A stretch of 64,000 nt of DNA from Amycolatopsis mediterranei (GTDB lineage: Bacteria > Actinomycetota > Actinomycetes > Mycobacteriales > Pseudonocardiaceae), in contig NZ_CP100416.1 in NCBI RefSeq assembly GCF_026017845.1, positions 4,559,615 through 4,623,614 of the forward strand, given 5' to 3'. Every line of letters begins with the position of its first letter. Position 1 is the stretch's first letter. A program made the position numbers and the translations under genes. The notes below the pieces were generated by a model. It worked only from the letters and a program-made list of their open reading frames with translations. It had not been told where the DNA came from and did no database searches. This document shows positions 47,729 through 56,633 of this stretch, piece after piece.

Positions 47729-47749
47729 TGATCTTGCGACAAAAGATCA
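47729..47749 (+). promoter_or_regulatory. Inverted repeat upstream of the sugar dehydrogenase gene
   Basis: TGATCTT (47729-47735) and AAGATCA (47743-47749) are perfect inverted repeats with a 7-base spacer, ending 17 bases before the ATG at 47767. It could be an operator or a small mRNA hairpin near the ribosome-binding site. Confidence 0.4.
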
Positions 47750-47766
47750 CTTGGGAAGGGGGCCAG

Positions 47767-50751
47767 ATGGCCGTGCGGACGCTTCGCCTGCTGCTGGTGG
47801 CGGCCCTGACCGGGGCGTTGCTGCCCGTCGTGTCCACGGGAGTGGCGACGGCGGCGGCGCTCCCGCCGGGGTTCGTGCTCCAGGACACCGACTCCGGGCT
47901 GGGGTCGTACCAGCTCACGGATTTCGCGTACTTACCCGGCAACTCCGTCCTCGCCACCGGCAAGGACGGAGTTGTCCGCTGGCTGCCGGTCACCGGCGCC
48001 GGCCGGACGATCGCGGCGCTGCCGGTGCACGCCGACGGGGACCTCGGCCTCGTCGGGCTGGCCGTGGCGCCGGACTACACGACATCGCGGGCCATCTACC
48101 TCACCCGGTCGATCAACACCGCCGGCGGCTTCGTCATGCGGCTGTCGCGGTTCACCGTGACCGTGGACGCGGCGGGCGCGCCGGCCGGCTTGACCGGCGA
48201 GCGGCCGGTCTTCGAGGCGCCGGGCACCTTCAACGTCCACGGGATCGACACCGTCCACGCCGCCGCGGACGGGACGCTGTGGCTGTCCGTCGGCGACGAC
48301 AGCGACTACCGGATGACGGATCCGGGCGCGCTGCGCGCCCAGGACGTCAACCAGCCCTACGGCAAGATCCTCCACCTGACCGCCGACGGCCAGGGCGTGC
48401 CGGGGAACCCCTACTTCGACGCGGCGAACCCGGGCTCGACCGCGAGCAAGGTGTTCGCGCGCGGGTTCCGCAACCCGTTCCGCTTCGGCATCGACGCGAG
48501 CCTCGGCCTGCCGGTGGCCGGTGACGTCGGCTGGAGCAACTGGGAAGAGCTCGACGTCGTCCAGCGCGGCGCCAACCAGGGCTGGCCGTGCTGGGAGGGC
48601 AACCACCGGACGCCGGGTTACAGCGACCTCGCGGGCTGTGCCGGCGTGCCGAACCAGCCGCCCCTGTTCGAACTGCCGCACGGCGCCGGGGTCATGACGG
48701 GCAACAGCGTCACCGGCGGCATTGTCTACAATGGAGCCGGCTACCCGGCCGCCTACCGCGGCTCGTACTTCTTCGGCGACTACGTGGCGAACAAGATCTG
48801 GACGCTGCGCTACGACGACCAAGGCCGGCTCACGCAGGCTCCGGAAAACCCGCCGGTCTTCACCGGCATCGGCGGCCCGGTGAAGTTCGCGGCGGCGCCG
48901 AACGGCGACATCGTCTACGCCGACATTCTTTCCGGCAATCTGCGCCGCCTGAGCTATTCCGCCGGCAACACCGCCCCGGTGGCCAAAGCGACGACGTCGA
49001 CGAACCCGGCCACGCGCACGGTGTCGTTCGACGGCTCGGCCTCGGTCGACTACGACGGCGACGCGCTCGTCTACGACTGGGACTTCGGGGACGGAACGAC
49101 CGCGGCCGACGCCGGTCCGAACGTGTCGCACGCCTACGCGGCGGGCACCACGTCGTTCACCGCGAAGCTGCGGGTCCGGGACCCGCTGGGGCTCAGCGGC
49201 GAGGTCGCCATCGCGGTCGCGCCCGCCAACCACACCCCGGTGCTCACGCTGACCCCGCCCGGGACCACGGCGTTCGCGGTGAACCAGCAGGTCGCCGTGC
49301 GCGCCACCGCGACCGACGCCGAGGACGGTGCCCTGCCGATCACCTGGACCACGGCCGTGCGGCACTGCCCGAGCGAAGCGACGTGTCATTCCCACCCGGG
49401 CATCGGCGGGACCGGGGCGAGCTTCGCGCAGGCGTTCACCGCACACCCGGACTCCCGGATGGAGTTCACCGCGACGGTGACCGACAGCGCGGGCGTCGCC
49501 ACTTCCCAGACGTACACGGCGATGCCGCGCCAGCACCGGATCACCCTGCGCGGTACGCAACCCGCCTCGCTGGGCATTCCGGTGGAGGGCGGCGTCAGCT
49601 CGGCCATGGTCACCGAAGGCGCTTCCTTCGACGTCGAGGCCGCGCCGCTGGCCATCGACGGCGCGTCCCGGTTCTCCGGCTGGCAGGGCGGCCCGGCCGA
49701 GCCGACGTGGATCGTCACCGTCGGCACCGGCGACCTGACGCTGACCGCGAACTACGCGACCCCGATCGACCAGCGCTACGACGCCGACGCGGCGGTGCGG
49801 GCGACGCTCGGCGCGCCGGTGGCGGCCGAGAGCACCGACGGCCCGGTCCACTACCGGGTCTACGCGAACGGCCGGCTGTACTGGAGCGCGGAGACCGGCA
49901 CCCGGTACGTCACCGGTCCGGTGCTGGACAAGTACCTCGCCTTCGGCGGGCACGGTGTGCTCGGCCCGCCGTCGTTCGACACGCTGACGACCCCGGACGG
50001 AATGGCCCAGTACAACCACTTCCTCACCAACGGCACCGTGGGGTCGATCTACTCCACCGCCGCGACGGGTGCGCACGTGATTTTCGGGGAGATCCGGAAG
50101 AAGTGGGCCGAGCTGGATTACGAGCGTGGCGTGGGTTATCCGACGACTGACGAGCTCGGCACGCCGGACGGGGTCGCTCGCTACAACCATTTCGTCAAGG
50201 ACGGTGGGGTCGGGTCGATCTATTACACGACGGCGACGGGCGCGCACGCGATCTACGGGGAGATCCGGAAGAAGTGGGCCGAGCTGGATTACGAGCGTGG
50301 CGTGGGTTATCCGACGACTGACGAGCTCGGCACGCCGGACGGGGTCGGCCGCTACAACCATTTCGTCAAGGATGGCTGGGTCGGGTCGATCTACTACACG
50401 ACCGCGACGGGCGCGCACGCCATTTACGGTGAGATCCGGAAGAAGTGGGCGGCGCTCGACTACGAGCGCGGTCTCGGCTACCCGGCGACCGACGAGCTCG
50501 GCACGCCGGACGGGGTCGGCCGCTACAACCACTTCACCGCCGGCGGCTCGATCTACTACACGTGGAGCACCGGCGCCCACATGGTGAAGGGCGAGATCCG
50601 GAAGCGCTGGGCGGCGCTCGGCTGGGAGTACTCCTACCTCCACTACCCGAGATCGGACGAGTACGTGACGAACGGCGCGTACCGCAGTGACTTCGAGGGC
50701 GGCTACATCACCTACACCCTCGCCGCGGGGGCCCGGGAGCGCCACTGGTGA
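47767..50751 (+). CDS. Secreted PQQ-type sugar dehydrogenase with PKD domain and LGFP repeats
   Basis: A 994-aa exported protein. A Sec signal (to about residue 30) is followed by a six-bladed GSDH-type propeller (residues 35-400: GLVGLAVAPDY, HGIDTVHAAADG, YGKILHLTADG, GFRNPFRFGID, GWPCWEGNHR). Next come a PKD domain (about 405-490), an Ig-like region (490-670) and five LGFP-like repeats (from about 675 to the end) of the form GxxGYPTTDELGTPDG. LGFP repeats bind the mycolyl-arabinogalactan or related wall polymers in actinomycetes, so the enzyme is probably wall-bound. GGGAAGGGGG precedes ATG 47767. It oxidises an unknown sugar or polymer. Confidence 0.85.
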   Translation: MAVRTLRLLLVAALTGALLPVVSTGVATAAALPPGFVLQDTDSGLGSYQLTDFAYLPGNSVLATGKDGVVRWLPVTGAGRTIAALPVHADGDLGLVGLAVAPDYTTSRAIYLTRSINTAGGFVMRLSRFTVTVDAAGAPAGLTGERPVFEAPGTFNVHGIDTVHAAADGTLWLSVGDDSDYRMTDPGALRAQDVNQPYGKILHLTADGQGVPGNPYFDAANPGSTASKVFARGFRNPFRFGIDASLGLPVAGDVGWSNWEELDVVQRGANQGWPCWEGNHRTPGYSDLAGCAGVPNQPPLFELPHGAGVMTGNSVTGGIVYNGAGYPAAYRGSYFFGDYVANKIWTLRYDDQGRLTQAPENPPVFTGIGGPVKFAAAPNGDIVYADILSGNLRRLSYSAGNTAPVAKATTSTNPATRTVSFDGSASVDYDGDALVYDWDFGDGTTAADAGPNVSHAYAAGTTSFTAKLRVRDPLGLSGEVAIAVAPANHTPVLTLTPPGTTAFAVNQQVAVRATATDAEDGALPITWTTAVRHCPSEATCHSHPGIGGTGASFAQAFTAHPDSRMEFTATVTDSAGVATSQTYTAMPRQHRITLRGTQPASLGIPVEGGVSSAMVTEGASFDVEAAPLAIDGASRFSGWQGGPAEPTWIVTVGTGDLTLTANYATPIDQRYDADAAVRATLGAPVAAESTDGPVHYRVYANGRLYWSAETGTRYVTGPVLDKYLAFGGHGVLGPPSFDTLTTPDGMAQYNHFLTNGTVGSIYSTAATGAHVIFGEIRKKWAELDYERGVGYPTTDELGTPDGVARYNHFVKDGGVGSIYYTTATGAHAIYGEIRKKWAELDYERGVGYPTTDELGTPDGVGRYNHFVKDGWVGSIYYTTATGAHAIYGEIRKKWAALDYERGLGYPATDELGTPDGVGRYNHFTAGGSIYYTWSTGAHMVKGEIRKRWAALGWEYSYLHYPRSDEYVTNGAYRSDFEGGYITYTLAAGARERHW
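50091..50600 (+). repeat. Near-identical 171-bp LGFP-encoding repeats
   Basis: Copies begin at 50091, 50262 and 50433 (171 bp = 57 codons apart), with a more diverged one at 50595. The first 86 bases of copies 1 and 2 (50091-50176 and 50262-50347) are identical even at silent positions. These repeats also use more AT-ending codons than the rest of the gene. This indicates recent duplication or gene conversion. Confidence 0.85.
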
Positions 50752-50810
50752 CCAGATCTCCAACTCCCTGACCGAAGGGCGACGAGGTCCAGGTCATCCC
50801 GTGAGTCCTC

Positions 50811-52334
50811 TTAGGACTGACGCAGGACGGCCGGTGTCGTCCCGGCCGTCGTCAGCGGCAGGCCGAGGGCGACGCGCTCGGTGAGCCACGGGCTCGGCCG
50901 GTAGCGGGGATCGCCGGTGGCCGCGGTGAGGCCGTGCAGGATGCGCAGCACCACGTCGCCGCCGACGAGGTCGCCCCAGGCCAGCGGGCCGCGCGGGTAG
51001 CCGAGGCCGAGCCGGACCGCCGTGTCGATGTCCGCCGGTGTGGCCAGGTGCTGACCCGCGATGAAACACGCCGTGTTGACGATCGACGCCAGCAGGCGCT
51101 GCGCGATCGGGGCGGGCCCGTCACGGACGACCGTCACCGGGTGGCCGGTCGCGGCCAGCGCGCCCCACGCGGCGCGACCGGCGACCGGCTCGAGCCCGGG
51201 GTGCACCGACATCGTCAGCCGGCGTTCGTAACCGCCCAGCGGATCGACACCGGCGACGCGGTCCAGCGGCAGCCCGGCGCGGGCCGCGGCGTCCACTGTG
51301 GATTCCCCGTAGAGCGGCACGAGCAGGACCGCGTCCGGGTAGGCGTCCGAAACCACCTGCACGCCCGCGGACGACAGCGCGCGGGCGAGGTGCTCGTCCG
51401 CGGTGAACACCGGGCTGGCCGGCTTCGGCGGGGCGGCAGGCTCGTCGGCGACCTGCTGCTTGCCGTCGGCGTAGGTGTAGAAGCCTTCGCCGTTCTTCCG
51501 CCCGAACAAGCCGGCGGCCACGCGCGGCCGGGTCAGCCACGACGGCCGCAGCCGCGGGTCGCCGTGGAAGCCGCTCCAGATGCTTTCGAGGACGGCGTGC
51601 GAGACGTCGAGACCGGTGAGGTCGAGCAGCTCGAACGGGCCGAGCTTCAGCCCGAGCACGTCCCGGGCGATGCGGTCGACGTCGGCGGGCTCGGCCAGCG
51701 CCTCGGCGAGGATCTGCAGCGCCTCGGTGTTGAGGCCGCGGCCGGCGTGGTTGACCAGGAAGCCGGGCGCGTCCTTCGCGAGCACCGGCTCGTGGCCCCA
51801 GCTCTTGACCAGTTCGAGTGCTTCGCCCGGCAGCCAGCCGTGCGTGCGTGCGCCGGGGACCACCTCGACCAGGCGCATCAGCGGCACCGGGTTGAAGAAG
51901 TGCAGGCCGACGAGCCGGCCGGGGTCGGTCAGCGCGGCGGCGATCTCGGTGACCGACAGCGAACTCGTGTTCGTCGCGAAGACCGTCTCCTGTGGACAGA
52001 CGCGCTCGAGGCTCGCGAACAGGGCGCGTTTCGTCGCGAGGTCCTCCCGGACGGCTTCGATGACGAGGTCGACGCCGTCCGCGGGTGCGTCGGGCGCGTC
52101 CACCGCGACCAGCCGGTCCTTCACGGCTTGGGCGTCCTCGCTCAGCTTGCCTTTGGCGGCGAGCTTGTCCACCATCCCGCCGACGAACTCGATCGCCTCG
52201 GCGACGGCCTCGCGCCGGACGTCGGCCAGCTCGACGGTCATCCCCGCGGTCGCGGCCAGCTGCCCGATCCCGCGGCCCATCACCCCGGTCCCGATCACCC
52301 GGATCCTGCCGACCTTCCCGGCCCACCCCGTCAC
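50811..52334 (-). CDS. 3-hydroxyacyl-CoA dehydrogenase (PaaH-like)
   Basis: A 507-aa enzyme that oxidises 3-hydroxyacyl-CoA with NAD in beta-oxidation or phenylacetate/butyrate pathways. The Rossmann motif is VIGTGVMGRGIGQLAA (13-28). The catalytic blocks are ATNTSSLSVTEIAAAL, GLHFFNPVPLMRLVEV (His) and DAPGFLVNHAGRGLNTEAL. Two C-terminal HCDH domains are present (about 185-280 and 400-490), as in PaaH-type long forms. GTG 52334 is the start. It is followed on the same strand, upstream, by a TetR gene with 37 bases between, but that gene more probably serves the divergent DDN-family gene. Confidence 0.88.
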   Translation of the reverse strand: MTGWAGKVGRIRVIGTGVMGRGIGQLAATAGMTVELADVRREAVAEAIEFVGGMVDKLAAKGKLSEDAQAVKDRLVAVDAPDAPADGVDLVIEAVREDLATKRALFASLERVCPQETVFATNTSSLSVTEIAAALTDPGRLVGLHFFNPVPLMRLVEVVPGARTHGWLPGEALELVKSWGHEPVLAKDAPGFLVNHAGRGLNTEALQILAEALAEPADVDRIARDVLGLKLGPFELLDLTGLDVSHAVLESIWSGFHGDPRLRPSWLTRPRVAAGLFGRKNGEGFYTYADGKQQVADEPAAPPKPASPVFTADEHLARALSSAGVQVVSDAYPDAVLLVPLYGESTVDAAARAGLPLDRVAGVDPLGGYERRLTMSVHPGLEPVAGRAAWGALAATGHPVTVVRDGPAPIAQRLLASIVNTACFIAGQHLATPADIDTAVRLGLGYPRGPLAWGDLVGGDVVLRILHGLTAATGDPRYRPSPWLTERVALGLPLTTAGTTPAVLRQS

Positions 52335-52371
52335 GTCGTGCCGCCTTCCGCCGTTGGACTTCCGCCCCAGC

Positions 52372-53043
52372 CTAGAGGCCGACGAACTCCGCCATCCGCC
52401 TCGCCGAGTGAGCGAAGAACGCGTCGGCCGGGTCGACGCTGCCGACGTACTGGCCGAACAGGTCGAAACTGATCGCGCCGAACAGCTGGGTCCACGCCAT
52501 CAGCAGCCGGGCCACGGTTTCGGGTCCGGCGATGATCCCGAGGACCTTCGTGAGCGCCTCGGCCTGGGCGCGCAGCTCGGGCGGGACTTCGCCGTCGATG
52601 TCGCGCAGCTCGGTGTGCGTGAGCACGTTGACCAGGGCGAGCGCGACGCGGGCGGCCGGCACGACGGTGTCCTGCGGTGCCGCGTAGCCGGGGATCGGGG
52701 AGCCGTAGATCAGCGCGTACTCGTGGGGGTGGGCGCGGGCCCAGTCGCGCGTGCCCTGCCAGATCGCCAGCCACCGCTCGCGCAGGTCGCCGGTGCCCGG
52801 GTCCGCCTTCTCGGCCGCTTCGCCGATCGCGTTGTAGGCGTCGACGATCAGGTCGGTCAGCAGCCGGTCGCGGCTGGGGAAGTACCGGTAGATCGCGGAC
52901 GAGACCATGCCCAGCTCCCGGGCCACCGCGCGCAGCGAAAGCCCGTGCGCGCCGACCTCGGCGAGCTGGCGGCGGGCTTCGTCCTTGATCTCCTGGGTCA
53001 GTTCGGCGCGGGCACGTTCACGCGCGGTGCGGGTGGCGGTCAT
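52372..53043 (-). CDS. TetR-family repressor
   Basis: A 223-aa regulator with an N-terminal TetR helix-turn-helix (LTQEIKDEARRQLAEVGAHGLSLRAVARELGMVSSAIYRYFPSRDRLLTDL, residues 15-65 in blocks) and a TetR_C-type ligand domain (WARAHPHEYALIYGSPIPGY). ATG 53043 is chosen because the fold starts there and the upstream extension crosses its own operators. Three palindromes in the divergent promoter (53084-53150) are the expected binding sites, giving control of itself and of the DDN-family gene. Confidence 0.87.
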   Translation of the reverse strand: MTATRTARERARAELTQEIKDEARRQLAEVGAHGLSLRAVARELGMVSSAIYRYFPSRDRLLTDLIVDAYNAIGEAAEKADPGTGDLRERWLAIWQGTRDWARAHPHEYALIYGSPIPGYAAPQDTVVPAARVALALVNVLTHTELRDIDGEVPPELRAQAEALTKVLGIIAGPETVARLLMAWTQLFGAISFDLFGQYVGSVDPADAFFAHSARRMAEFVGL

Positions 53044-53083
53044 GGGGATCAGTGTGCCACGACGAGAGCGCCGCACAAAACAG

Positions 53084-53150
53084 AGAGCACCGCTCTTGAC
53101 AGAGTGCGGCGCTCTGGTGTTCACTGCTCTTAACCGAGAGCACTGCTCTC
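53084..53150. promoter_or_regulatory. Divergent promoter with three TetR-type palindromes
   Basis: AGAGC-ACC-GCTCT (53084-53096), AGAGTGC-G-GCGCTCT (53101-53115, imperfect) and GAGAGC-ACT-GCTCTC (53136-53150) share one consensus, GAGAGCNNNGCTCTC. A lone ACTGCTCT half site at 53123 adds a fourth contact. TTGACA (53096-53101) between the first two palindromes is a good -35 for the rightward gene, so repressor binding would cover it. Confidence 0.8.
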
Positions 53151-53170
53151 CCGAAGCTTCGGAGGACACC

Positions 53171-53617
53171 ATGAGCGAGACCCGCTACATCGAGCCGGGC
53201 AAGTCGACCAGCCTCTTCAACGAGGTGGTCGCGAAGCTGACCAAGCTGGGCGTGAGCGTCTGGGGCAGCCGGGTGCTGACCGTCGTCGGCCGCAAGAGCG
53301 GCGAACCGCGCTCGGTGCCGGTCAACCTGCTGACCATCGACGGCGTCCGCTACCTCGTCGCCCCGCGGGGTGAGACGCAGTGGGTGCGCAACCTGCGGGC
53401 GGCCGGCCAGGGCACGCTGCGCGTCGGGCGCCGCGTCGAGAGGTTCACCTTCCGCGAGCTGGCCCACGACGAGAAGCCGGGCATCCTGCGCGCCTACCTC
53501 AAGCGCTGGAAGTTCGAGGTCGGCGTGTTCTTCGACGGCGTCGACGCCAAGGCCTCGGACGAGAAGCTGCGCGAGATCGCGCCGGGCTACCCGATCTTCG
53601 AGATCTTCACGAAGTAG
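53171..53617 (+). CDS. Deazaflavin (F420)-dependent nitroreductase-family protein (DDN-like)
   Basis: A 148-aa split-barrel protein of the DDN group: LTVVGRKSGEPRSVPVNLL, YLVAPRGETQWVRNLRAAG and the ending EIAPGYPIFEIFTK are typical. DDN proteins use reduced F420 to reduce quinones and nitro-compounds. GGAGGAC precedes ATG 53171. It is controlled by the divergent TetR repressor, suggesting induction by a small hydrophobic or aromatic compound. The 3' end overlaps a convergent membrane-protein gene by 11 bases. Confidence 0.87.
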   Translation: MSETRYIEPGKSTSLFNEVVAKLTKLGVSVWGSRVLTVVGRKSGEPRSVPVNLLTIDGVRYLVAPRGETQWVRNLRAAGQGTLRVGRRVERFTFRELAHDEKPGILRAYLKRWKFEVGVFFDGVDAKASDEKLREIAPGYPIFEIFTK

Positions 53618-53804
53618 GTTTGCGCCGGGTGAAGTTGGCCGCGATCAGGACCACGCCGACCAGGAACGCGGCGAGCCCGATGAGGAACCACAGCTTCTGG
53701 CCGGTCATGAAGCTGCCGGTGATGACGCCGACGCCCTGCAGTACCCAGACGGCGCCGACGAGCATGAGCACGACCCCGGCCGCGAGGGTGATCCACCGCT
53801 TCAT
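53607..53804 (-). CDS. Small two-helix membrane protein, 65 aa
   Basis: The protein has two hydrophobic segments (about 5-26 and 39-58) linked by a short loop (TGSFMTGQKLW) and a basic tail (FTRRKPTS). Similar tiny proteins are widespread in actinomycetes and lack a function. ATG 53804 is 12 bases from the stop of the response-regulator gene upstream on the same strand, so it may be the last gene of the two-component operon. Confidence 0.65.
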   Translation of the reverse strand: MKRWITLAAGVVLMLVGAVWVLQGVGVITGSFMTGQKLWFLIGLAAFLVGVVLIAANFTRRKPTS

Positions 53805-53813
53805 GGGCCCAGC

Positions 53814-54479
53814 TTAGGCGGGTCGCTCGTCCGGCACGAGTTTGTGGCGGTAGGCGTAGACGACGGCGTGCACCCGGTCGGGCAGCCCGAGCTTGCTGAG
53901 CACGCGGGACACGTGCGTCTTGACCGTCTCCTCGCCGACGTGCAGCTTCCGCGCGATCTCGGCGTTGCTGCAGGCGCCGGCGAGCAGCAGCAGCACCTCG
54001 CGTTCGCGGGAGGTCAGCCGGGCCAGCTCCGGGGGTTCGGCGGCCGCCGGTTCGAGGACCGTCGCGAACTTCGCGACCAGCCGCCGCGTCACCGAGGGAT
54101 CGATCAGCGCGTCGCCGCGCGCGGCCACCCGCATCGCCGCGACGAGCTCCTCCGGCGCCAGGCTCTTCAGCAGGAACCCGCTCGCGCCGGCCCGCAGCGC
54201 GCGGTAGACGTACTCGTCGGCGTCGTAGGTCGTGAGCACGAGGACGCGCGTGTCGTTGCCCGGCGCGGCCAGGATCGCCTCGGTCGCGGCGAGGCCGTCG
54301 AGGCGGGGCATCCGGACGTCGAGGACCGCGACGTCCGGGCGCAGGCGGGCGGTCTCGGCGACGGCTTCGCGGCCGTCGCACGCCTCGCCGACGCAGGTGA
54401 AGTCGGGCTGGGTGTCGAGCAGCGCGCGCATCCCGGAGCAGAACATCGCGTGGTCGTCGGCCAGCAGGACGCGGATCAT
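53814..54479 (-). CDS. NarL/LuxR-type response regulator
   Basis: A 221-aa regulator. The receiver domain has acidic DD (8-9), phospho-acceptor Asp54 (VLDVRMP) and Lys in FLLKSLAP. The C-terminal LuxR helix-turn-helix reads LTSREREVLLLLAGACSNAEIARKLHVGEETVKTHVSRVLSKL in blocks (about 150-195). Its ATG overlaps the stop of the kinase gene (ATGA), marking a cognate pair. The DNA targets are unknown. Confidence 0.9.
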   Translation of the reverse strand: MIRVLLADDHAMFCSGMRALLDTQPDFTCVGEACDGREAVAETARLRPDVAVLDVRMPRLDGLAATEAILAAPGNDTRVLVLTTYDADEYVYRALRAGASGFLLKSLAPEELVAAMRVAARGDALIDPSVTRRLVAKFATVLEPAAAEPPELARLTSREREVLLLLAGACSNAEIARKLHVGEETVKTHVSRVLSKLGLPDRVHAVVYAYRHKLVPDERPA

Positions 54480-55630
54480 GTGCTCTCCACCGGGAAGGTC
54501 GTGCGCAGCTGCCAGAGCCCGCCGGCCTCGCCGTAGGAGACTTGGCCGCCGAACAGGGTGACGCGCTGGCGGATGCCGGCCAGGCCGCGGTGCGCGTGCT
54601 CGCCATCGGCCGTCCGGTCCGGGCACAGGCCGTTGGTCACCGTGAGCACGACCTCGGTGCGGCCGTGGTTCAGCTCGACCTCGACCGGGCCCTGGCCGTG
54701 GCGCAGGGCGTTGGTCAGGGCTTCCTGGGCGATCCGGTAGAGCGCGACGTCGAGCGAGCCGGGCAGTTCGCGGGGTTCCCCGCGCAGCGTCAGCCGGGTC
54801 GGCAGGCCGGCCGCGCGGACGGTTTCGACCAGCTCGTCGAGGTTGTCCAGGCCGGGCTGTTCGACGTCGGTCTCGGCGTGCAGGAGGTCGAGCAGCCGCC
54901 GCAGGTCGGCCATCGCCGAGCGGCTCGCCGATTCGACGGCGCCGAGCGACTTCCGCGCCGGTTCGGCGCCGTCGGGCAGGCCGAGCCGGGCGGCGCCGGC
55001 GTGCACGCCGATGGCGCTGACGTGGTGGGAGATGACGTCGTGCAGGTCGCGCGCGATGGTGGTGCGTTCCTCGAGGACGGCCCGTTTGATGGCTTCTTCT
55101 TCGTGTTGACGGCGTTCGTCGGCTTCGCGTTCGAGATCGGCGATGTAGGCGCGCCGGGCGGTCGTGTACCGGCCGACCAGCCACGGCAGCAGCGCGGAGA
55201 CGCTGACGTTGATGGCGACGAGCCGCCAGTCGGCGGCAGTGCGCCCGCCGCCGGCGACGCAGCCGACGGTGACCCCGGCGAGGAGGGCGCCGAGCGCGAG
55301 CACAGCGGGCCGCAGCCGCAGCCAGGCCCCGGCCCGGTAGCCGGCGATGAGGATCCCGGCGTTGTTGCCGGTGACGTACCCGTGGCAGGTGCAGAGCAGG
55401 AGCGGCGCACCGACGAAGAGCACGGCGTGGGCGAGGGCGACCCAGCCGGAGTACCGCGCGGCCCCGGCGAGGGCGGCGTTGACGGCGACCCCGCCGAGCA
55501 GCACGACCCAGGCCCGCCAACCGGCCTCGCCGAGCGGGCCGCGAAGGGTGAAAAGGGCGGCGTCGCAGACAACGCAGACGAGCGCGACCAGCAGCGACTG
55601 CCGTCTCAGCGACCCCCGGATGTCCTGCAC
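54476..55630 (-). CDS. NarX-type sensor histidine kinase (HisKA_3)
   Basis: A 384-aa membrane kinase. Five or six hydrophobic segments in residues 10-160 form a membrane sensor without a large outer domain. The dimerisation domain carries the phospho-His in RDLHDVISHHVSAIG (about residue 196). The ATPase domain is short (ALYRIAQEALTNALRHGQG as the N box, RGLAGIRQRVTLFGG as the G box). GTG 55630 is the start. It phosphorylates the overlapping NarL-type regulator. The signal is unknown; such membrane-only sensors often detect envelope stress. Confidence 0.88.
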   Translation of the reverse strand: MQDIRGSLRRQSLLVALVCVVCDAALFTLRGPLGEAGWRAWVVLLGGVAVNAALAGAARYSGWVALAHAVLFVGAPLLLCTCHGYVTGNNAGILIAGYRAGAWLRLRPAVLALGALLAGVTVGCVAGGGRTAADWRLVAINVSVSALLPWLVGRYTTARRAYIADLEREADERRQHEEEAIKRAVLEERTTIARDLHDVISHHVSAIGVHAGAARLGLPDGAEPARKSLGAVESASRSAMADLRRLLDLLHAETDVEQPGLDNLDELVETVRAAGLPTRLTLRGEPRELPGSLDVALYRIAQEALTNALRHGQGPVEVELNHGRTEVVLTVTNGLCPDRTADGEHAHRGLAGIRQRVTLFGGQVSYGEAGGLWQLRTTFPVEST

Positions 55631-55904
55631 ACCGGCAACTGTGCCCTAACCGGCGACGGCGAGGGACGGAAACGCCCCGATGCGGCGTGGAGGGGTGCGC
55701 GGCACCGGGGCGTTCCCTGGCTGAAGGGGTGGTGGCGCGAACGCCTGGCGGCGGCGCGGGTCAGCTCGCTTGCCGTCCGGTCGTGGGCTGGGTCGCCGCG
55801 CGGGTTTGGTGGCCGAGCCGCGAGCCGCCGGCCCGGGCGGGTCATGCCGCTCGAGCCGGCGGTTGGCTCGCGGAGTCGGCGCCTGGCCGTGACCCCTCCG
55901 CGGG

Positions 55905-56528
55905 TCAGCTCGTCGGGCGGGTCGAGTAGCCACCGCCGCGGCGCTGGCCCGGCTGGCGCTGGCCCAGCTCGAGACCCTTGCCCAGCGACGTTGCCGTTGC
56001 CGTCTGGCCCTCCAGCTTGGCCACCACCGTCACGTTCGTGTCGCCCGTCTTCACGTCGCCCGTTTTCTGGGTCGACGCGTCGAGCGTGTACGTCTGCTTG
56101 TAGCCGTCCTTGCTGGTCAGCGTCACCGAGGTGGCGCTCAGCTCCGTGACGTCGCCCGTCTGCAGGCGCTCGGTCGTGTAACCGCCGCTGCCGTTCGACA
56201 CCACGAAGTCGCCGTGTAGGGCGTCGCGCAGCGCGGCCATTCCGCCGCCGAAACCGCCTGCCGGCAGGCCCTGGCCGCGGAACTGGCCGCCGCCCGGACC
56301 GCCTGGGCCGCCCGGGCCGTTGAAGCCGGCGGGGCCCTGGGCCGTGTTGCCGGCGCTGCTGGTGCCCGCCCAGATCGCCGCGCCGCCGCCCGCCGCGATC
56401 ACCACGGCGATGCCCGCCGCGATCGCGGTCTTCTTGCCGGACCAGCCCTTCTTCGGCGCCGCCGGGGCCGGATCGCCCCAGTTGGCGCCCTCGGGCTGGG
56501 TGTTCGGCATCGGCTCGGTCGTCATCAT
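55905..56528 (-). CDS. Membrane-anchored protein with DUF5666-like domain
   Basis: A 207-aa protein with a cytoplasmic head rich in Pro/Ala, one transmembrane helix (about residues 33-53, AIAAGIAVVIAAGGGAAIWAG), a Gly/Pro/Phe-rich linker and an outer beta domain (GDFVVSNGSGGYTTERLQTGDV, SVTLTSKDGYKQTYTLD, TNVTVVAKLEGQTATA). The beta pattern resembles DUF5666, which has no known activity. ATG 56528 has GGAGGAC directly upstream; ATG 56525 is possible. It is divergent from the OmpR-type regulator and has its own CACAGC repeats, so it is likely part of that regulon. The gap to the kinase start (55631-55904) holds no gene. Confidence 0.72.
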   Translation of the reverse strand: MMTTEPMPNTQPEGANWGDPAPAAPKKGWSGKKTAIAAGIAVVIAAGGGAAIWAGTSSAGNTAQGPAGFNGPGGPGGPGGGQFRGQGLPAGGFGGGMAALRDALHGDFVVSNGSGGYTTERLQTGDVTELSATSVTLTSKDGYKQTYTLDASTQKTGDVKTGDTNVTVVAKLEGQTATATSLGKGLELGQRQPGQRRGGGYSTRPTS

Positions 56529-56575
56529 GTCCTCCGGTGGTGCCCACACTGGTCCCGCTCAGGTTCGCCGCCGCG

Positions 56576-56592
56576 GCTGTGTTTGAGCTGTG
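56576..56592 (-). promoter_or_regulatory. CACAGC direct-repeat box (minus strand)
   Basis: On the minus strand CACAGC occurs at 56592-56587 and 56581-56576, exactly 11 bases apart, about 50 bases before the DUF5666-like start codon. The orientation follows the minus-strand gene. The same repeat with the same period lies upstream of the OmpR-type regulator and of the glycosyltransferase. Confidence 0.7.
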
Positions 56593-56633
56593 CGGAGCGT
56601 CAGCGGGTCCTGTGCCTCGAAAGCGCGAACCTT

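Noticed and set aside
50091..50600. CRISPR-like regular repeats
   Set aside because: Repeats are 171 bp, protein-coding and in frame (LGFP repeats); there are no unique spacers or cas genes.
55640..55904. Small genes between the NarL-type kinase and the DUF5666-like gene
   Set aside because: All frames are arginine/proline/glycine-rich with no ribosome-binding site or codon bias; treated as non-coding.
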